A stretch of DNA of 64,000 nucleotides from Turnera subulata (lineage: Eukaryota > Streptophyta > Magnoliopsida > Malpighiales > Passifloraceae): positions 69,204 to 133,203 of the forward strand of contig JAKUCV010003077.1 of the NCBI GenBank assembly GCA_028386065.3, written 5' to 3'. The translations under genes and the position numbers were made by a program. This document shows positions 11,884 through 23,052 of the stretch, piece after piece (positions within the stretch are counted from its first letter, which is position 1; the number at the start of each line of letters is the position of its first letter). The notes below the pieces were generated by a model. That model worked only from the letters and a program-made list of their open reading frames with translations. It had not been told where the DNA came from and made no database searches.

Positions 11884-14800
11884 TGAAGCGCCCCGACCCG
11901 TATTTACCGTACACAGTAAACACGTGCCGAAACTATTCTTATTGATAGAACAGACAATACATCGCAGTCAAAATACTACATGATAAATCCAAGGACAACA
12001 TAAACAACATCCGTCACCCATGCACGGGGACCATTATTCAAACCACATCCTAGCTCAATAGCAGCAGCATATCCAGTATAAACATCATCATAAGCCAAAT
12101 AGGAAAGCAGCAACACAGCAACATATATAACATAGCAGCGGAAGACTTATATGCACATGCAGCGGAGGTATGGATCCGGAGTCAGGTGGAGAAGAAAGCA
12201 GCAGCCATCGAACGTCGTACCTGAACTACGAAACAACTTAACCTACGGGATGAAACCCCGCAGGCGAGGGGTGAGTCCGAAGTGCTCACCGACGAGGGAT
12301 AAACAGTGATATGAAGGCAACCGTAATACTGTAAAGAAAACACAGGCAAGCAATAGCACAACCCAAACAAGACTGAGCCAAGACCAAAAGAATATTTATT
12401 ATTATTTCCAATTTTATCTTCCAGGCCCCGTCACTGGACAAGCTAGGGTCGTACCAGGTTATCAATTAATTCCGGATGCCAGGTCAAAGAGAACCATACC
12501 AATTCTTACCATAGCGGGACCACGTCCCAAAATAACCATACCATACCGGGATCAACATCCCAAAATAACCATACCGAGATCAACATCCCAAAATAACCAT
12601 ACGGAGTTCAACAACCCAAAGAACAACCGGGATCAACATCCCCAAACCAAGTAACCGACCACAGCATCCCAAAATTAATTTTCAAACCATCGAGTCGTAC
12701 CACTACTTTCCACGTGACAATTATATCATCATCTCAGATTCAATTTCCAATTTCCATTATCCTTTTCTCAATTATCCATAGTCAATAGTTCAACATCAAT
12801 CTCAACACAATATCCACAACAATAACCATATCAATCAAGTAATCAATGAGCATCTCAGCAGTTCAATCAAACAACAAAGCACACAAAGTATTACAGGCAA
12901 CATAACAAAGGTTATCCATCCTCACCTTAGCCGATTACTCAATTATGGAAATACCCAACAGATCCCAAGTCCGGTTCCTCAAGCAACTGCTCTTTATCAA
13001 CTCCTTCTGTGATCGAATGCCACTAGACAGAATTCCTCAATATGAGAAAGTCATTTCAAATAGTATAAAACCAGAATTACTAGAAGCACTTAAAGGTGAC
13101 TTAACTAACGAAAAAAATCGAACCAGAGACCTTCTTAAAGGAAAGCGCTTTGACTTTACAATGAGACCTTGATTCTGAAAACTACAATTTTTGAATGCAA
13201 AATTTGTGTTTTTAATTAAGAAATTGAGGAACGGGGGGTCCACGTTAAAGAGATTGGGCTCACAGAGTACTTCAGGGCTGGAGTGAAGAGGCGGAAAAGC
13301 ACCTGTCAGGAACTGTATAAAAAGGACCGAGAACTACATAGGCCTGAGACTCACTTCCTTGAAAAGAAGGATAGGAGTTATGTAGGCTGTGGCCGTGAAA
13401 GAAAGGTAGCGGTTGCTCGACCAAAGCCGGTCAAAGAATCTGATTATGATGTTAACTACTGTTAAACTAAGGTGACTCCAGGATAAAGGGACGAAGTGGC
13501 CTACTAGGGTTTTTTTATATCAATCAAATAATATGCACACACAAGGTGATATGCAAATGTCATGCTAATACTGTGTACCGAAAATTAAATACTGACTCGT
13601 CTCGGTTACTCCCCTGGGTTAATTCTCCATTATCATCATAATTCACCATTTATTTCCAAGTGTCAAAATACCATACTATACTTATACTCATACCCGGATA
13701 TTATTCCGGTACCATACTTTGAAAATACCCTTTTCAAAATTATTCCATAAGTATGTACTTTCTAAAATATTATTTCCCAAAATATAAACCTTATTATTAT
13801 CTCTTTTTTTCCATTTTATTTCTTTTTTCCGGAATTATTATTCTTCTCTTTTTTTTTTCAGATTTACTCTTTTCTTTTTTTAAAATTCGGACTGGGCCCA
13901 AATAGTGCTGGCCGAACCCACTGCACAAGTCCATCTCAAGCCCCAAACAGGAGCCCAAGATCAGGCTTGCGCAGCAGGCCCAGCGCTCAGCCCACGGCCC
14001 GACCCAAACGCCAAGCCCAGCAGACCCAAAACCCAACCCATACTCCAAACGGGTCAACCCGCGACCCATACCACACATCCGGGTCTGCACATCCCACGGC
14101 TCACCTTGCAGCGGCGGGACGGGCGGCGCGGGGAGGCGAGTGCAGGCGGAAAGGCGTTGGCACATGCAAGGCGAGACGGTGCAGACGGAGACGTGTGCGA
14201 TGGCGGCGAGGAGAAAGGCGGCGGTCGCGACTTGGTCCCGTCGGCTGCTGGTCGCCGTGCACGAAGATGAAGGCGACGAGGGCGGCGGTCGAGCGAGCGA
14301 GCAGAAAGGGCGAGGGAGGAAGGCGGCTAGTGATGGTCTCGGGTTTGGTGGTGGCGGTGAGGTGGTGTGGTTGTCGGCCACGGGGAAGAAAAGAAGAAGG
14401 AGAGGTAGAGGGTGGTGGTGACGCGACAACTTGTGTGTTTGTTTTTTTTCCCCCCTTCTTTTGCAGGTTTTGTGAGGTTTGTACTGAGGGTGTGAGTTGC
14501 AGGGAAAAGGTCTACTGAAAAAAAAAGGTTTGCAGAAGAGATGAAGGCTGTGTGTGTGTACTGGAAGTAGAAGAGGTATAGTTTTATAGGCAGTGCAACA
14601 TCACTGGTAAATCACGGGTGAGGTACTGGTTACACAGGAAAGAGGCGGCTGAATAATTGAGCTCCTCAATTATGTGCTACTATGCAGCATGTGAAGTGTG
14701 ACCCGCCTGGACCAGAAAATATCCAGTATACCCACTTTTCTTTATTTCTGGTCCGTTAACTCAAGGATAAACCCGACATTTCTGAAGATTCCTGGACCTG

Positions 14801-14983
14801 AAAAATTCCAACTTTGGTTCGTAAAATCAGCAGAAAAATCCCGAACGTGGGACAAGGCTCGGTTTCAGAATCCAATGCTTGATTTACCATAAATTAATTA
14901 TCCAAGATTAATTTTAAATAGTAAATTACTGTAAATTAACTTAAACAGTCTCGGTAAAAATAAAATTTTTACCTGGACTGTTA
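11884..14983 (-). repeat. 5' LTR of the Tekay-type element (right copy)
   Basis: It begins TGAAGCGCCCCGACC and is collinear with 4096-7093. It lacks the hAT MITE but contains a 511 bp foreign insert at 13006-13516. Without insertions both LTRs are close to 2.6 kb. Confidence 0.9.
13006..13516 (+). pseudogene. Probable nuclear mitochondrial DNA insert (atp1 3' end)
   Basis: The paired LTR is continuous across this point (near 5600), so this is an insertion. Its left part reads CDRMPLDRIPQYEKVI...NPELL-like, continuing IKPELLEALKGDLTNEK and a stop at 13170. It closely resembles the C-terminus of plant mitochondrial ATP synthase subunit alpha. The remaining 340 bp have a different composition from the LTR and include a short ORF (13283-13465) that I do not recognise; mitochondrial spacer is the simplest explanation. 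No target duplication is evident, as is usual for organelle DNA captured by end joining. Confidence 0.65.
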
Positions 14984-15538
14984 AGTGTAAAATCTCTATA
15001 TAGCTATAGTCTACACAAACACAATGCAAATAAGTTTATAATGAGTGGATTTTATATAATAGACTATAAAATTTTTGGCACATTTTATAGTGAGTGGATT
15101 TTATATAATAGATTATTATATTTTTAATTGAGAATTTAAATTATGAAAAAATTATATTTAATTAACTTCTTGTTTAAAATATATTAATTTGTTATTTTTA
15201 TTTTCATAAAATATATTTAATAATTTTATATTTTATTACATAAATTTTTTTGCTAATCAAATTGACATAGATTTTTTTGGCCAAGATTCAATTATTTTAT
15301 ATATTTTAATAATATTAATTTCAAATTTAATTTTAACAATTAATGATTAACTTTTACAATTATAATTTAGAATATAATTTTCTAATATTTTAATTTTTTT
15401 CATTATACATTATAATATTTTTATTTAATCAAATTCTAAATTTTTTATTATATTTGTAATATTTTATAATACAATTTTAGTATATAAAATTGGCCCCTAC
15501 TTATAACCCTGGATCAGTCTGAGGATATAGATACATTT
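14984..15538. other. Extremely AT-rich spacer
   Basis: No gene seen. Two near-identical copies of GAGTGGATTTTATATAATAG occur about 55 bp apart (about 15042 and 15096). Composition resembles scaffold/matrix-like AT-rich DNA, but no function is claimed. Confidence 0.55.
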
Positions 15539-15804
15539 AAATACGTCAATGATGTTTTTTTTTTTTTAGGAATAACTTTTATTGCTTACTACTCAAGATT
15601 GTAGTGTACATCATGCTCAGCAATAGAAGTTACATAAACAGGGAAATTAGAAACCCAAACATATTTCGGTGGAAAAGAAAATGCTAACTGACACACACTA
15701 TGAGCTACCATATTACCACTACGCGCAATAAATTAAACAGAAAAAGAAGAGAAAGAACTAGCTAAGTGGGATATGTCTCCAATCACATGGCCGATCGGTG
15801 TAGG

Positions 15805-18774
15805 TGTAATAGCCCGGGTAAAAATTTTTATTTTTACCGGGATTGTAAAATGCTTTGTACAGTAATTTACCATATAAAAATAATCTTGGGTAATTATTTC
15901 AGGGTAAATTATACATCGGATTCTGAAACCGAGCTCTGTCCCACACTCAGGATTTTTCTGCAGATTTTACAGACCAAAGTTGGAATTTTTCGGGTCGGGG
16001 AATCTCGAGAAAAGTCATGTTTAACCTCGAATTATCGGGCCAGAAATAAAGTCAAAGGGGTATTATAGTTATTTTCTGGTCCGGACGGGACACGACTGCA
16101 TAATTGAATTATGCAGTCGCCTTCTCCTGTATGCACGTGAACTTTTGTTCCCTCTTGTGAAGAACGTGACTCTGTGTTTTATTTTTGCTCGTACCCATCT
16201 TCTCCTACCTGCAAAAAATAACCATCACCCAGTATACACCAGCCTACCCAGTGCCATCCTTTTCCTCCTGCAAAACAAAACCCGTTATCAAGTTTCCTTT
16301 CTCAAAACCAGAACCAGAAAAGGAAACAAGGAAAAAAAAAGAAAGAAAACAGAAAAGAAAAAGGAGGAGGGGCTGCCGCCACCTCACCACCACACACTGC
16401 CGACCACCACCCGAGAACCACCAGCAGCCACCATCGATTTCCACCGCGAGCAACATCACGCCACCGCTGTCCTCCCCTTCGTCACGTCACACCGTCGCCA
16501 TCACCTCACCCTCCTCCCTCCTCGCACCGCCTTCGCTGCCACTGCTGCAGAACGCACCACCGCTGGCTGGACGAGACGAGCAGACCCGTCGGCGCCTCCT
16601 CACCTGCTGCCTGTCGCGAACCCGATCCAGACCATCGGCCGAGATCCCCTGCTTCCTCTGCCACCTCGCCTCTGCCTTCCTTCTTCCTCGTCGAGCCGCC
16701 GCCCTCCTCTCCGTTACGAAGCGACGCTGCTACCGTCGTGTCGAGCTCACGTCGCCCGTCTCTTCCCCTCTCTGTCGCTCGCCGCAGCCGCCACAACACC
16801 TCGTTCCGGTCGCGATGCCTCTGCCTTCGTCGCCTCGACGTTCGTTCCGCGCCTTGCCCCATCCACCTGCCTGCGCCGCCGCCCTACAAACTCACCCTAG
16901 GTAAGCTGAAGGTTGAAGACGATCCAATCGGGTCGTGAGTTGGGTCGGGTTGACCCGCGTGTGGATGGGCTGGAGGAGTTTGGGTCTGGGCTCGGGTACT
17001 GGGCTGGCTGGCTCGGGCTTCTACATGGGCCAACGCCTGGGCCTCAGCTTGAGGTCTGGGCCTGGTGTTGTGCAAGGCCTGGCTAGCACTATTCACCGGC
17101 CCAGTCCAGTAAAAAAAAAAGAAAAGAAAAGAAAAGAAAAGAAAATAATAATAATAAATACGAAAATTCTGGAAAAAATATATAATTCAGGGTAAATAAT
17201 TTTGGGGAATAATATCTTAAATATATATATATACTTATGGCAAGATAGATATAGCATGGTAATTAATTTGGAAAACTTAAGTAATAGAAATATTTTGGAA
17301 AGCACATACTTAAGAAAAATAAAAATGGAAAGGGTATTATCAAAATAAATACGTACCGGAATATTAAACGGGTACAAGTATGGTATTATTTTGACTCCTA
17401 AAAATAAATGGTGAATTATGATGATAATGGGAATAACCCGGGGGAGTACCGAGTTAGCACAGTATTTATTTTACGGCTTACAGTAATAGTCGAGCATTTG
17501 CATATCATCTTATGTGTGCATAAATTATTGTTTGATATAGGAATTGATAACGAGCAGTACCCTGAGGAGCCTGAGCCGGAACATTTCGAGGACTTTCAGG
17601 AGTAGGAAATCGGCTAAGGTGAGGATAAGTAAATATCTATATACTGCCCGTAATACCAAGTTGCAGTTTGTTTACTATGTGTGTTATATGTTAGAATAAT
17701 TCGTTGTGGCTGTGAATGGCTTGTTGTGTGTTGAGTTAAATTGATGTTTGATGTATTGATGATGTTGAAAATATTGCTACTGTTGTTGTTATTGATGATA
17801 TTGGAATTGTTAGTAAAGTAAGTCTATTACTGTTGTTGTTGACTATGAGGATTGTGAGAGTTGAGTACCGGGGGTACTGGTATGAGATAACAGTTGGGAT
17901 AAGTTGTAATATCCACACGAGCGGAGAGGCTATGAGCCTGCTCGGGATATTGAGATAACGGTAGGGTAATAGAAACTAGTTGAGGGAGGAGAAATAATAA
18001 AACTGGATACACATAGACATCTAGTAAGTCATAGTTAAATGTTGGAACAGCCAGATGGTAGTCTTATTTTTATGGTGCTGGGGGAGAGTGTGCTTGGGGT
18101 CTGCTCCCTGTCTGCACCAATTTTTATTTTAGGCGCTAGGGGAGAGTATGCTTGGGGTCTTCTCCTTGTCTGTGCCAGTTATACGTGGAGGTACCAGGGC
18201 GGGGTCCACGGGCTAGCTAGCTTGACTACCAGGCGACGGCCACCATTTAACTAGTGATAGGGGCCCTGATAATAAAATTGGTATAGCGTGTCTAGAATCA
18301 CTTAGTGTGTTATTTGAGGTTCGTGAGAGCCTTATTTAGATGCTGTTGATGTGACTTGATTATTTACGGATGCTTGTACATGTATATTTGCTTATGGATT
18401 TTACCCGGTGAGCACTTCGGACTCACTCCTCGCCTGCGTGACCTGGTCGCGTAGTTTGATTGTGCGTAGCTCAGGCGTTCAAGGCAAGCTGTGGCGCACC
18501 CTCTGCCAGGCCCAGATCCATCCTGCGTTGCATTATGTTCATACTGTTGTCTATTGCTGTATTGTATTAAGACTTCCGCTGCTTGCATTTTACTACTCAG
18601 TTCTAATGCTTGTTGTTATAATGTTCCCGTGCCGGGACAAGTACTGTTGATGTGTTATGTACTGTTATTGTATTATTACTGTTGGTTGTGATATTTACCA
18701 CTGTGGATACTGTAATAGTATGTGGTCCCATGTGTTTACTGTGTATAACGGTAAATACGGATCGGGGCGTTTCA
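15805..18774 (+). mobile_element. Solo LTR of a Tekay-like family (plus strand)
   Basis: A 2,970 bp repeat begins TGTAATAGCCCGGG and ends GGGGCGTTTCA. It is flanked by a perfect 5 bp duplication GTAGG (15800-15804 and 18775-18779). It has no internal domains. The ends and interior (CCGGG...TACCGAG, (A/T)TTACCG...GATCGGGGCG) match, in the opposite orientation, the LTRs at 4096 and 11884. It arose by recombination between the two LTRs of one insertion. GC-rich ORFs at 16145-16904 inside it are not considered genes. Confidence 0.9.
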
Positions 18775-18779
18775 GTAGG

Positions 18780-19675
18780 GGACTGAGAGTTTGATCTCAA
18801 CGCTAAGACTACCAGCTGTGAGTCCATCACCAAGATTAGGTGCTCCATCTACAATTCCTTTGCCAAACACAATCCAAATCGTGCTGCAAAATCTTCTCCT
18901 GTAGTGGCATCAATACGGGCTGGGAGCACTTGGGTCGCCATAGCTCTAATAACCCCAGAGCAATCACGAATAACAGCTCCCAAACCAATACCATCGGCCC
19001 TGACAGCCACGTCCGTATTGAGTTTGACAACCGAGGGAGGAGGGCAACTCCATTTCGTTCTAGCCGGGTTTGAAGCCTGGGATGAAGTCATCGAGTTAGC
19101 ATCTTGGAAACTCTGCAGTAAATTTAATGCAGATTGCACCAGGATAGTGACTGGCAACTGCTTCTGTTGGAAAATTAGAGAATTGCGATCCTTACACAGT
19201 ATCCAGGATAGGCAGATAGTCTGTTCCAGGGCAGAGGGCCCCATAGTCCATGGCAATCTTCTGTAACCATTCCACAGGTGAATTTCCCGACAGCTGCAGA
19301 TCGGCAAGATGGGATAGATCTCCTACTTTCCAGTAGGCTCTGGATTGAGGACATTCCTTCAGAAGGTGGATGATAATTTTCTGCCCCTGCGTGCACCGTG
19401 GGCAAGCGGTATCGCCTAATTGCAGCCTCCGGACCAGGTTGGACCTGACAGGAAGGATATTAGTACACAATTTCCAACAGAACGATCTAAGCTTAGGAGG
19501 GATATTGCACTTCCAAATCGAGTTCCACCATGCCTTGGAGACACCTGGAACCAAAGAGTCCGATGAACTGCTCGAGGGGTGTGCTTGAGCTAAAGCCAAT
19601 TGATAACCAGATTTGACCCTGACCAGACAAAGTAGGAAACCAATAGTGTTGGTCCGGTGGCCAACGATCACTCAA
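18780..19675 (-). pseudogene. LINE ORF2 3' end: zf-RVT and RNase H remnants
   Basis: Two overlapping frames hold a zinc-binding RT-associated region (PPKLRSFCWKLCTNILPVRS, CPRCTQGQKIIIHLLKECPQ) followed by an RNase H domain (VKLNTDVAVRADGIGLGAVI, GVIRAMATQVLPARI, then MDSQLVVLAL). The C-terminal RNase H part (IARSGNMVAHSVCQLAF) lies beyond the solo LTR near 15560-15700. Frame changes and stops show it is dead. Acquisition of an RNase H domain is known for some plant L1 lineages; the other LINE in this window ends without one. Confidence 0.78.
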
Positions 19676-19730
19676 AGGGATACTCTTGATTAGAGCAGCC
19701 CCTCAGATGAGAAAATACGTCAGTTATGTT

Positions 19731-22700
19731 AACAATTGATGATATTAAAAAAAAAAGAACTGAATGTAGATGCTTGAATTGATTTAGTCGGATTATTTCA
19801 CGGTTGAACTATAATAAAGTTTCAGTCCTACGTACTCTTTTTTTTTGGTGCAACAAAGCCCCCAGCAGTCCTACGTACTTAAACTAAAGGAAGGAAAAAA
19901 AAAAAATAATACTGATACAGATGGGTGAAAGACCGAAAGTGAGACTATATACTTGGAAAAAAAAAAACAAGAAGGAAAGTAGGAGTAAATTACTACTACT
20001 TAGTACTAAGCTTTTCTTTTTTGGTTTTAAATAATTAAGGCAAGTGGTCCCTTTTTGTTGATTCAAACAGGACAGGGTGCATGTCTCGCTCTCGTCTGTG
20101 TCCAATGTAATGGCAAGAGGCATTAATTGCTTCCAAGACAAAGCTTCTTCGGGTTTAGGTATTCTTTTTATATTTATTTTTATTTATTTGAAAACGATAA
20201 ACACAAGAATGGACGAGAGAATCGAGAGAATCACAATTACTACTAAAAAAGCGTTTTAGGGGGCAGAGATATACATAGAGAGAAAGAGATGGCTGAGGAA
20301 TGAGGTTGTCAGTGTTGTTGAGAACGACTTACTACTCCTCCCTCGTATGTACTAGTAGACTCCGGTCTTACTTTATAAGAGAGAGAGGGACTTGAAAACA
20401 TACATAATCAGTCATTAATTAATAAACAATTAAGTAAGTAACACATGACCAAGAGATGGCTGAGGAATGAGGTTGTCAGTGTTGTTGAGAACGACTTACT
20501 ACTCCTCCCTCGTATGTACTAGTAGACTCCGGTCTTACTTTATAAGAGAGAGAGGGACTTGAAAACATACATAATCAGTCATTAATTAATAAACAATTAA
20601 GTAAGTAACACATGACCTTTAACGGCACGCACCGTCTCATATAATAATACTCCAATAATAATCCACCCACTTAACCCCCCAACTTAAATTCAACACTGAC
20701 ATTGCACCTTGTTATGTGTACATGTTTCCGGCCGTTAACTCTTGTAATTCTAAAATATTGCCAATTTTCGCATTTGAACTCATCTAGTATACTACTAGTA
20801 TTTCTATGTTTAGCCTTTAATTAGTTTTGCAGTGACAACCAAATATAGCGTCGCTTAACTGTTGGGTAACCACTGTGTGTAATGGAGAATCAGCACCAAT
20901 TTATAGCTAGCACGTAGAAGATGATATTTTAAGCAACGCACTGGCACTGGAGAGAAGAAGTTATTTGGCTCAATTAATATATATAGCACTTAACATGCAA
21001 TTTTTGTTATACGTACCTTTTGTTTTTTTTAAAAAAATTCCATTTGGTCTATGCTGATCGTGATTAAGACACTGTATTTGGAAGATCTTTAGAAAACAAT
21101 TTAATTAGATACACTTGGTTATGATATACCTAACTCCAAATTAAGTGACTGATGGCGCTGTAATCTTCAGTTTTTGCTTTCATACAATACAAACGATTAG
21201 CATATATGAAAAGGAAAAGGAAAAGGAAAAAAAAAAAAATTCACTCGGTAGATTGTGGAAAGCAATCACTAGATTATAGCTACTGGTCTCAAAGGATGAA
21301 TCAGCTACAGTAAAATATTGTCTGGAGTTAAAAATTTTGAAAGTTTGGGTAACATTGGTTAGGCTTAGGTGTGTATGTATATAATATACATCATGATGTG
21401 AAAGTTGAACCAAGTTTTTGCATAAGACAAAACGGTTGAACTAGTTTTAGGCTAAAAATAGCTACCAAAATTGACAACACAGTTGACTGTGTGCAGGCAA
21501 GTTAAAATTTGAATTCATTTAGTAACAAACAAACGTTCGTCACCCGGACTACTATTGGCTGAAATCAACCTTTTTCTGTTTAACTACATGTGCCATCGTT
21601 TATTTTCTTATGATTTCTGACTTAGAATTATTTTGTTTACCATATATATATACACTGATTTCTTATGATTTCTGACTAATTAAGCAACTGGCTTTTACAA
21701 TAATATTTGTTAAGTAAGGGTGCTGAGTCTAACTTTTTTTTTTTTGAGGAGATGCTGAGTCTAACTTTCATATTATCTTAATCAGTAGGCATTATATATA
21801 TGTATTCCAAATATCACACTAGTAAACACCATATTCCACATCGTGGATGATTTTTTTTTTTTAATTGAGAAGTACACCTTTTATCTCATCTATGCGGCTT
21901 CTTGTTTGCAATTTAGCTTTTTTTTTTTGCTGTGCATAGGCAGATAGTAGTCAGAAAAAGGAGGAGCCTGTGGTGGATACATTAACTACTGATCCTTCTC
22001 TCTCAATAACCCATAAAAAAATTAAAAAAAAAAAGAAAGAAGGAAGAAAAACAAGGTCCAAGGAAATAAATTAGATTGCAGAAGAGAAAGAGGACACAAC
22101 AACAGCTTTCATTTGAAATCTCTGTTCCTTTCACATAACGAGGTTGCACGCCTGGAGCTTTTACTTCTCCAGCTCCTCCTCTCTTTCTCTCCCCTCCACT
22201 CTTGCAACCCATATTCAATTACTACTAGCAGTGTTGGTTTTATTAATTGACCCACCCAGAAAAGATACGCACCTATTCAAATTTGCAGTTTTAGAGCAAA
22301 AAAAATAAGCATTTTCTTTTATTCTCTCTCGGCCCCATCTTTCATTCTCATCAGTTGTTTCAAAGCCAAGAAGATTATATAAACTACTCCCCTGTATATA
22401 AACATGGCTAAATGGTTCTGTAGGGTCTATCTAGTAGTCTTACTCTACTATACCATTACCACCTAGCTCATATCTTTCTAAATCCAAGCAGCAACTTTCC
22501 TCCTGCAATTTGTGCTAATCATGATCAAATTTCCATGTGTTTTCAAACGAAAGTTAAGTTTGTACTAGTGTAATAAGTGTAATGCCTGACATCAGAGTCC
22601 AAACTCCCACATCATTTCTCCATATACGACTGTTACTGTAACTAAAACCCATCTTCTCTTGAGCAGGCCAGTACAGACATAACAAAACAAAATAAAGCCT

Positions 22701-23052
22701 TGTACTTTGTTTTTCAAACCATTAAAAAAGAAAGTTGGCAAGCATTGCTGTTCAAAACTCCACTGTTTTGTTTTCCCCACTTCCAATCAAAACTGAGGAT
22801 GATCCACCAATAGGGGAAGGTAGTGGATAAACTTGCACTACTGTACCTGTCCTTTCTTCTTGTTTTTCTTTTTTTCTTCTTTTATCTTTTAAGTGCAAAT
22901 TATTTGTCTTTCCAGTTCAAAAACTTGAAACCCTTTCTTCTTCTTGGCTACATCCCAAAACAGAATACTCCATCTACTACATAAAAGAAAGTTGCTATCA
23001 TAAATACTTGTATCAAACCAAGAAAAAAGGGAAGGTCTTTATCAGTTGCTGC
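19731..23052. other. Intergenic region with tandem duplication
   Basis: No gene was recognised over about 3.3 kb. It holds the 167 bp tandem duplication (20284-20617), several A/T and (GA) runs, and at its right end the promoter/5' UTR of the coiled-coil gene. A 20-codon ORF at about 22404-22466 follows a TATA-like stretch but has no known counterpart. Confidence 0.55.
20284..20617. repeat. Exact 167 bp tandem duplication
   Basis: Copy 1 is 20284-20450 and copy 2 is 20451-20617, beginning AAGAGATGGCTGAGG and ending ACACATGACC. By eye the copies are identical at every base and directly adjacent, so the duplication is very recent or an assembly artefact. Confidence 0.9.

Larger units (their letters stand above)
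4096..14983 (-). mobile_element. Ty3/gypsy chromovirus of Tekay/Del type (degenerate, with nested insertions)
   Basis: Two long terminal repeats of about 2.6 kb each (after removing insertions) flank a gag-pol region read on the minus strand. Domain order is gag, CCHC knuckle, protease, RT, RNase H, integrase, chromodomain. That order, the C-terminal chromodomain and the AAGGTGGG polypurine tract are typical of plant Tekay/Del chromoviruses. The termini have decayed: the expected forward-strand TG is TA at 4096-4097, and the right end reads GTTAAG instead of GTTACA. No matching 5 bp flank duplication is visible (GCTAC on the left; GTGTA or similar on the right). The family recurs in this window at 15805 (solo LTR, opposite strand) and at 60954. 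Confidence 0.9.
15555..19712 (-). mobile_element. 5'-truncated LINE (L1 type) split by a solo LTR
   Basis: The poly(A) tail appears as a T-run at 15555-15567. The body continues to 15804, is interrupted by the solo LTR, and resumes at 18780-19712. Direct repeats flank the whole: AAATACGTCAATGATGTT (15539-15556) and AAATACGTCAGTTATGTT (19713-19730), 16 of 18 identical. This is an L1-style target-primed insertion. Only the 3' end of ORF2 (zf-RVT region and RNase H) is present. Confidence 0.85.

Noticed and set aside
13797..14429. 210-codon minus-strand ORF
   Set aside because: Located in the 5' LTR of the gypsy element; low-complexity composition and no conserved counterpart beyond the LTR itself (compare 5913-6532).
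4091..14988. Target-site duplication of the large gypsy element
   Set aside because: The bases next to the LTRs (GCTAC and GTGTA) do not match, and the right terminus is altered, so no duplication can be claimed.
16145..16904. Two overlapping plus-strand ORFs of about 240-250 codons, Pro/Arg/Ser-rich
   Set aside because: They lie in the GC-rich part of the solo LTR, overlap in different frames and show no domain. The equivalent parts of other LTRs give different ORFs.
22404..22466. 20-codon ORF after a TATA-like stretch
   Set aside because: No known peptide family recognised; too short to support without transcripts.
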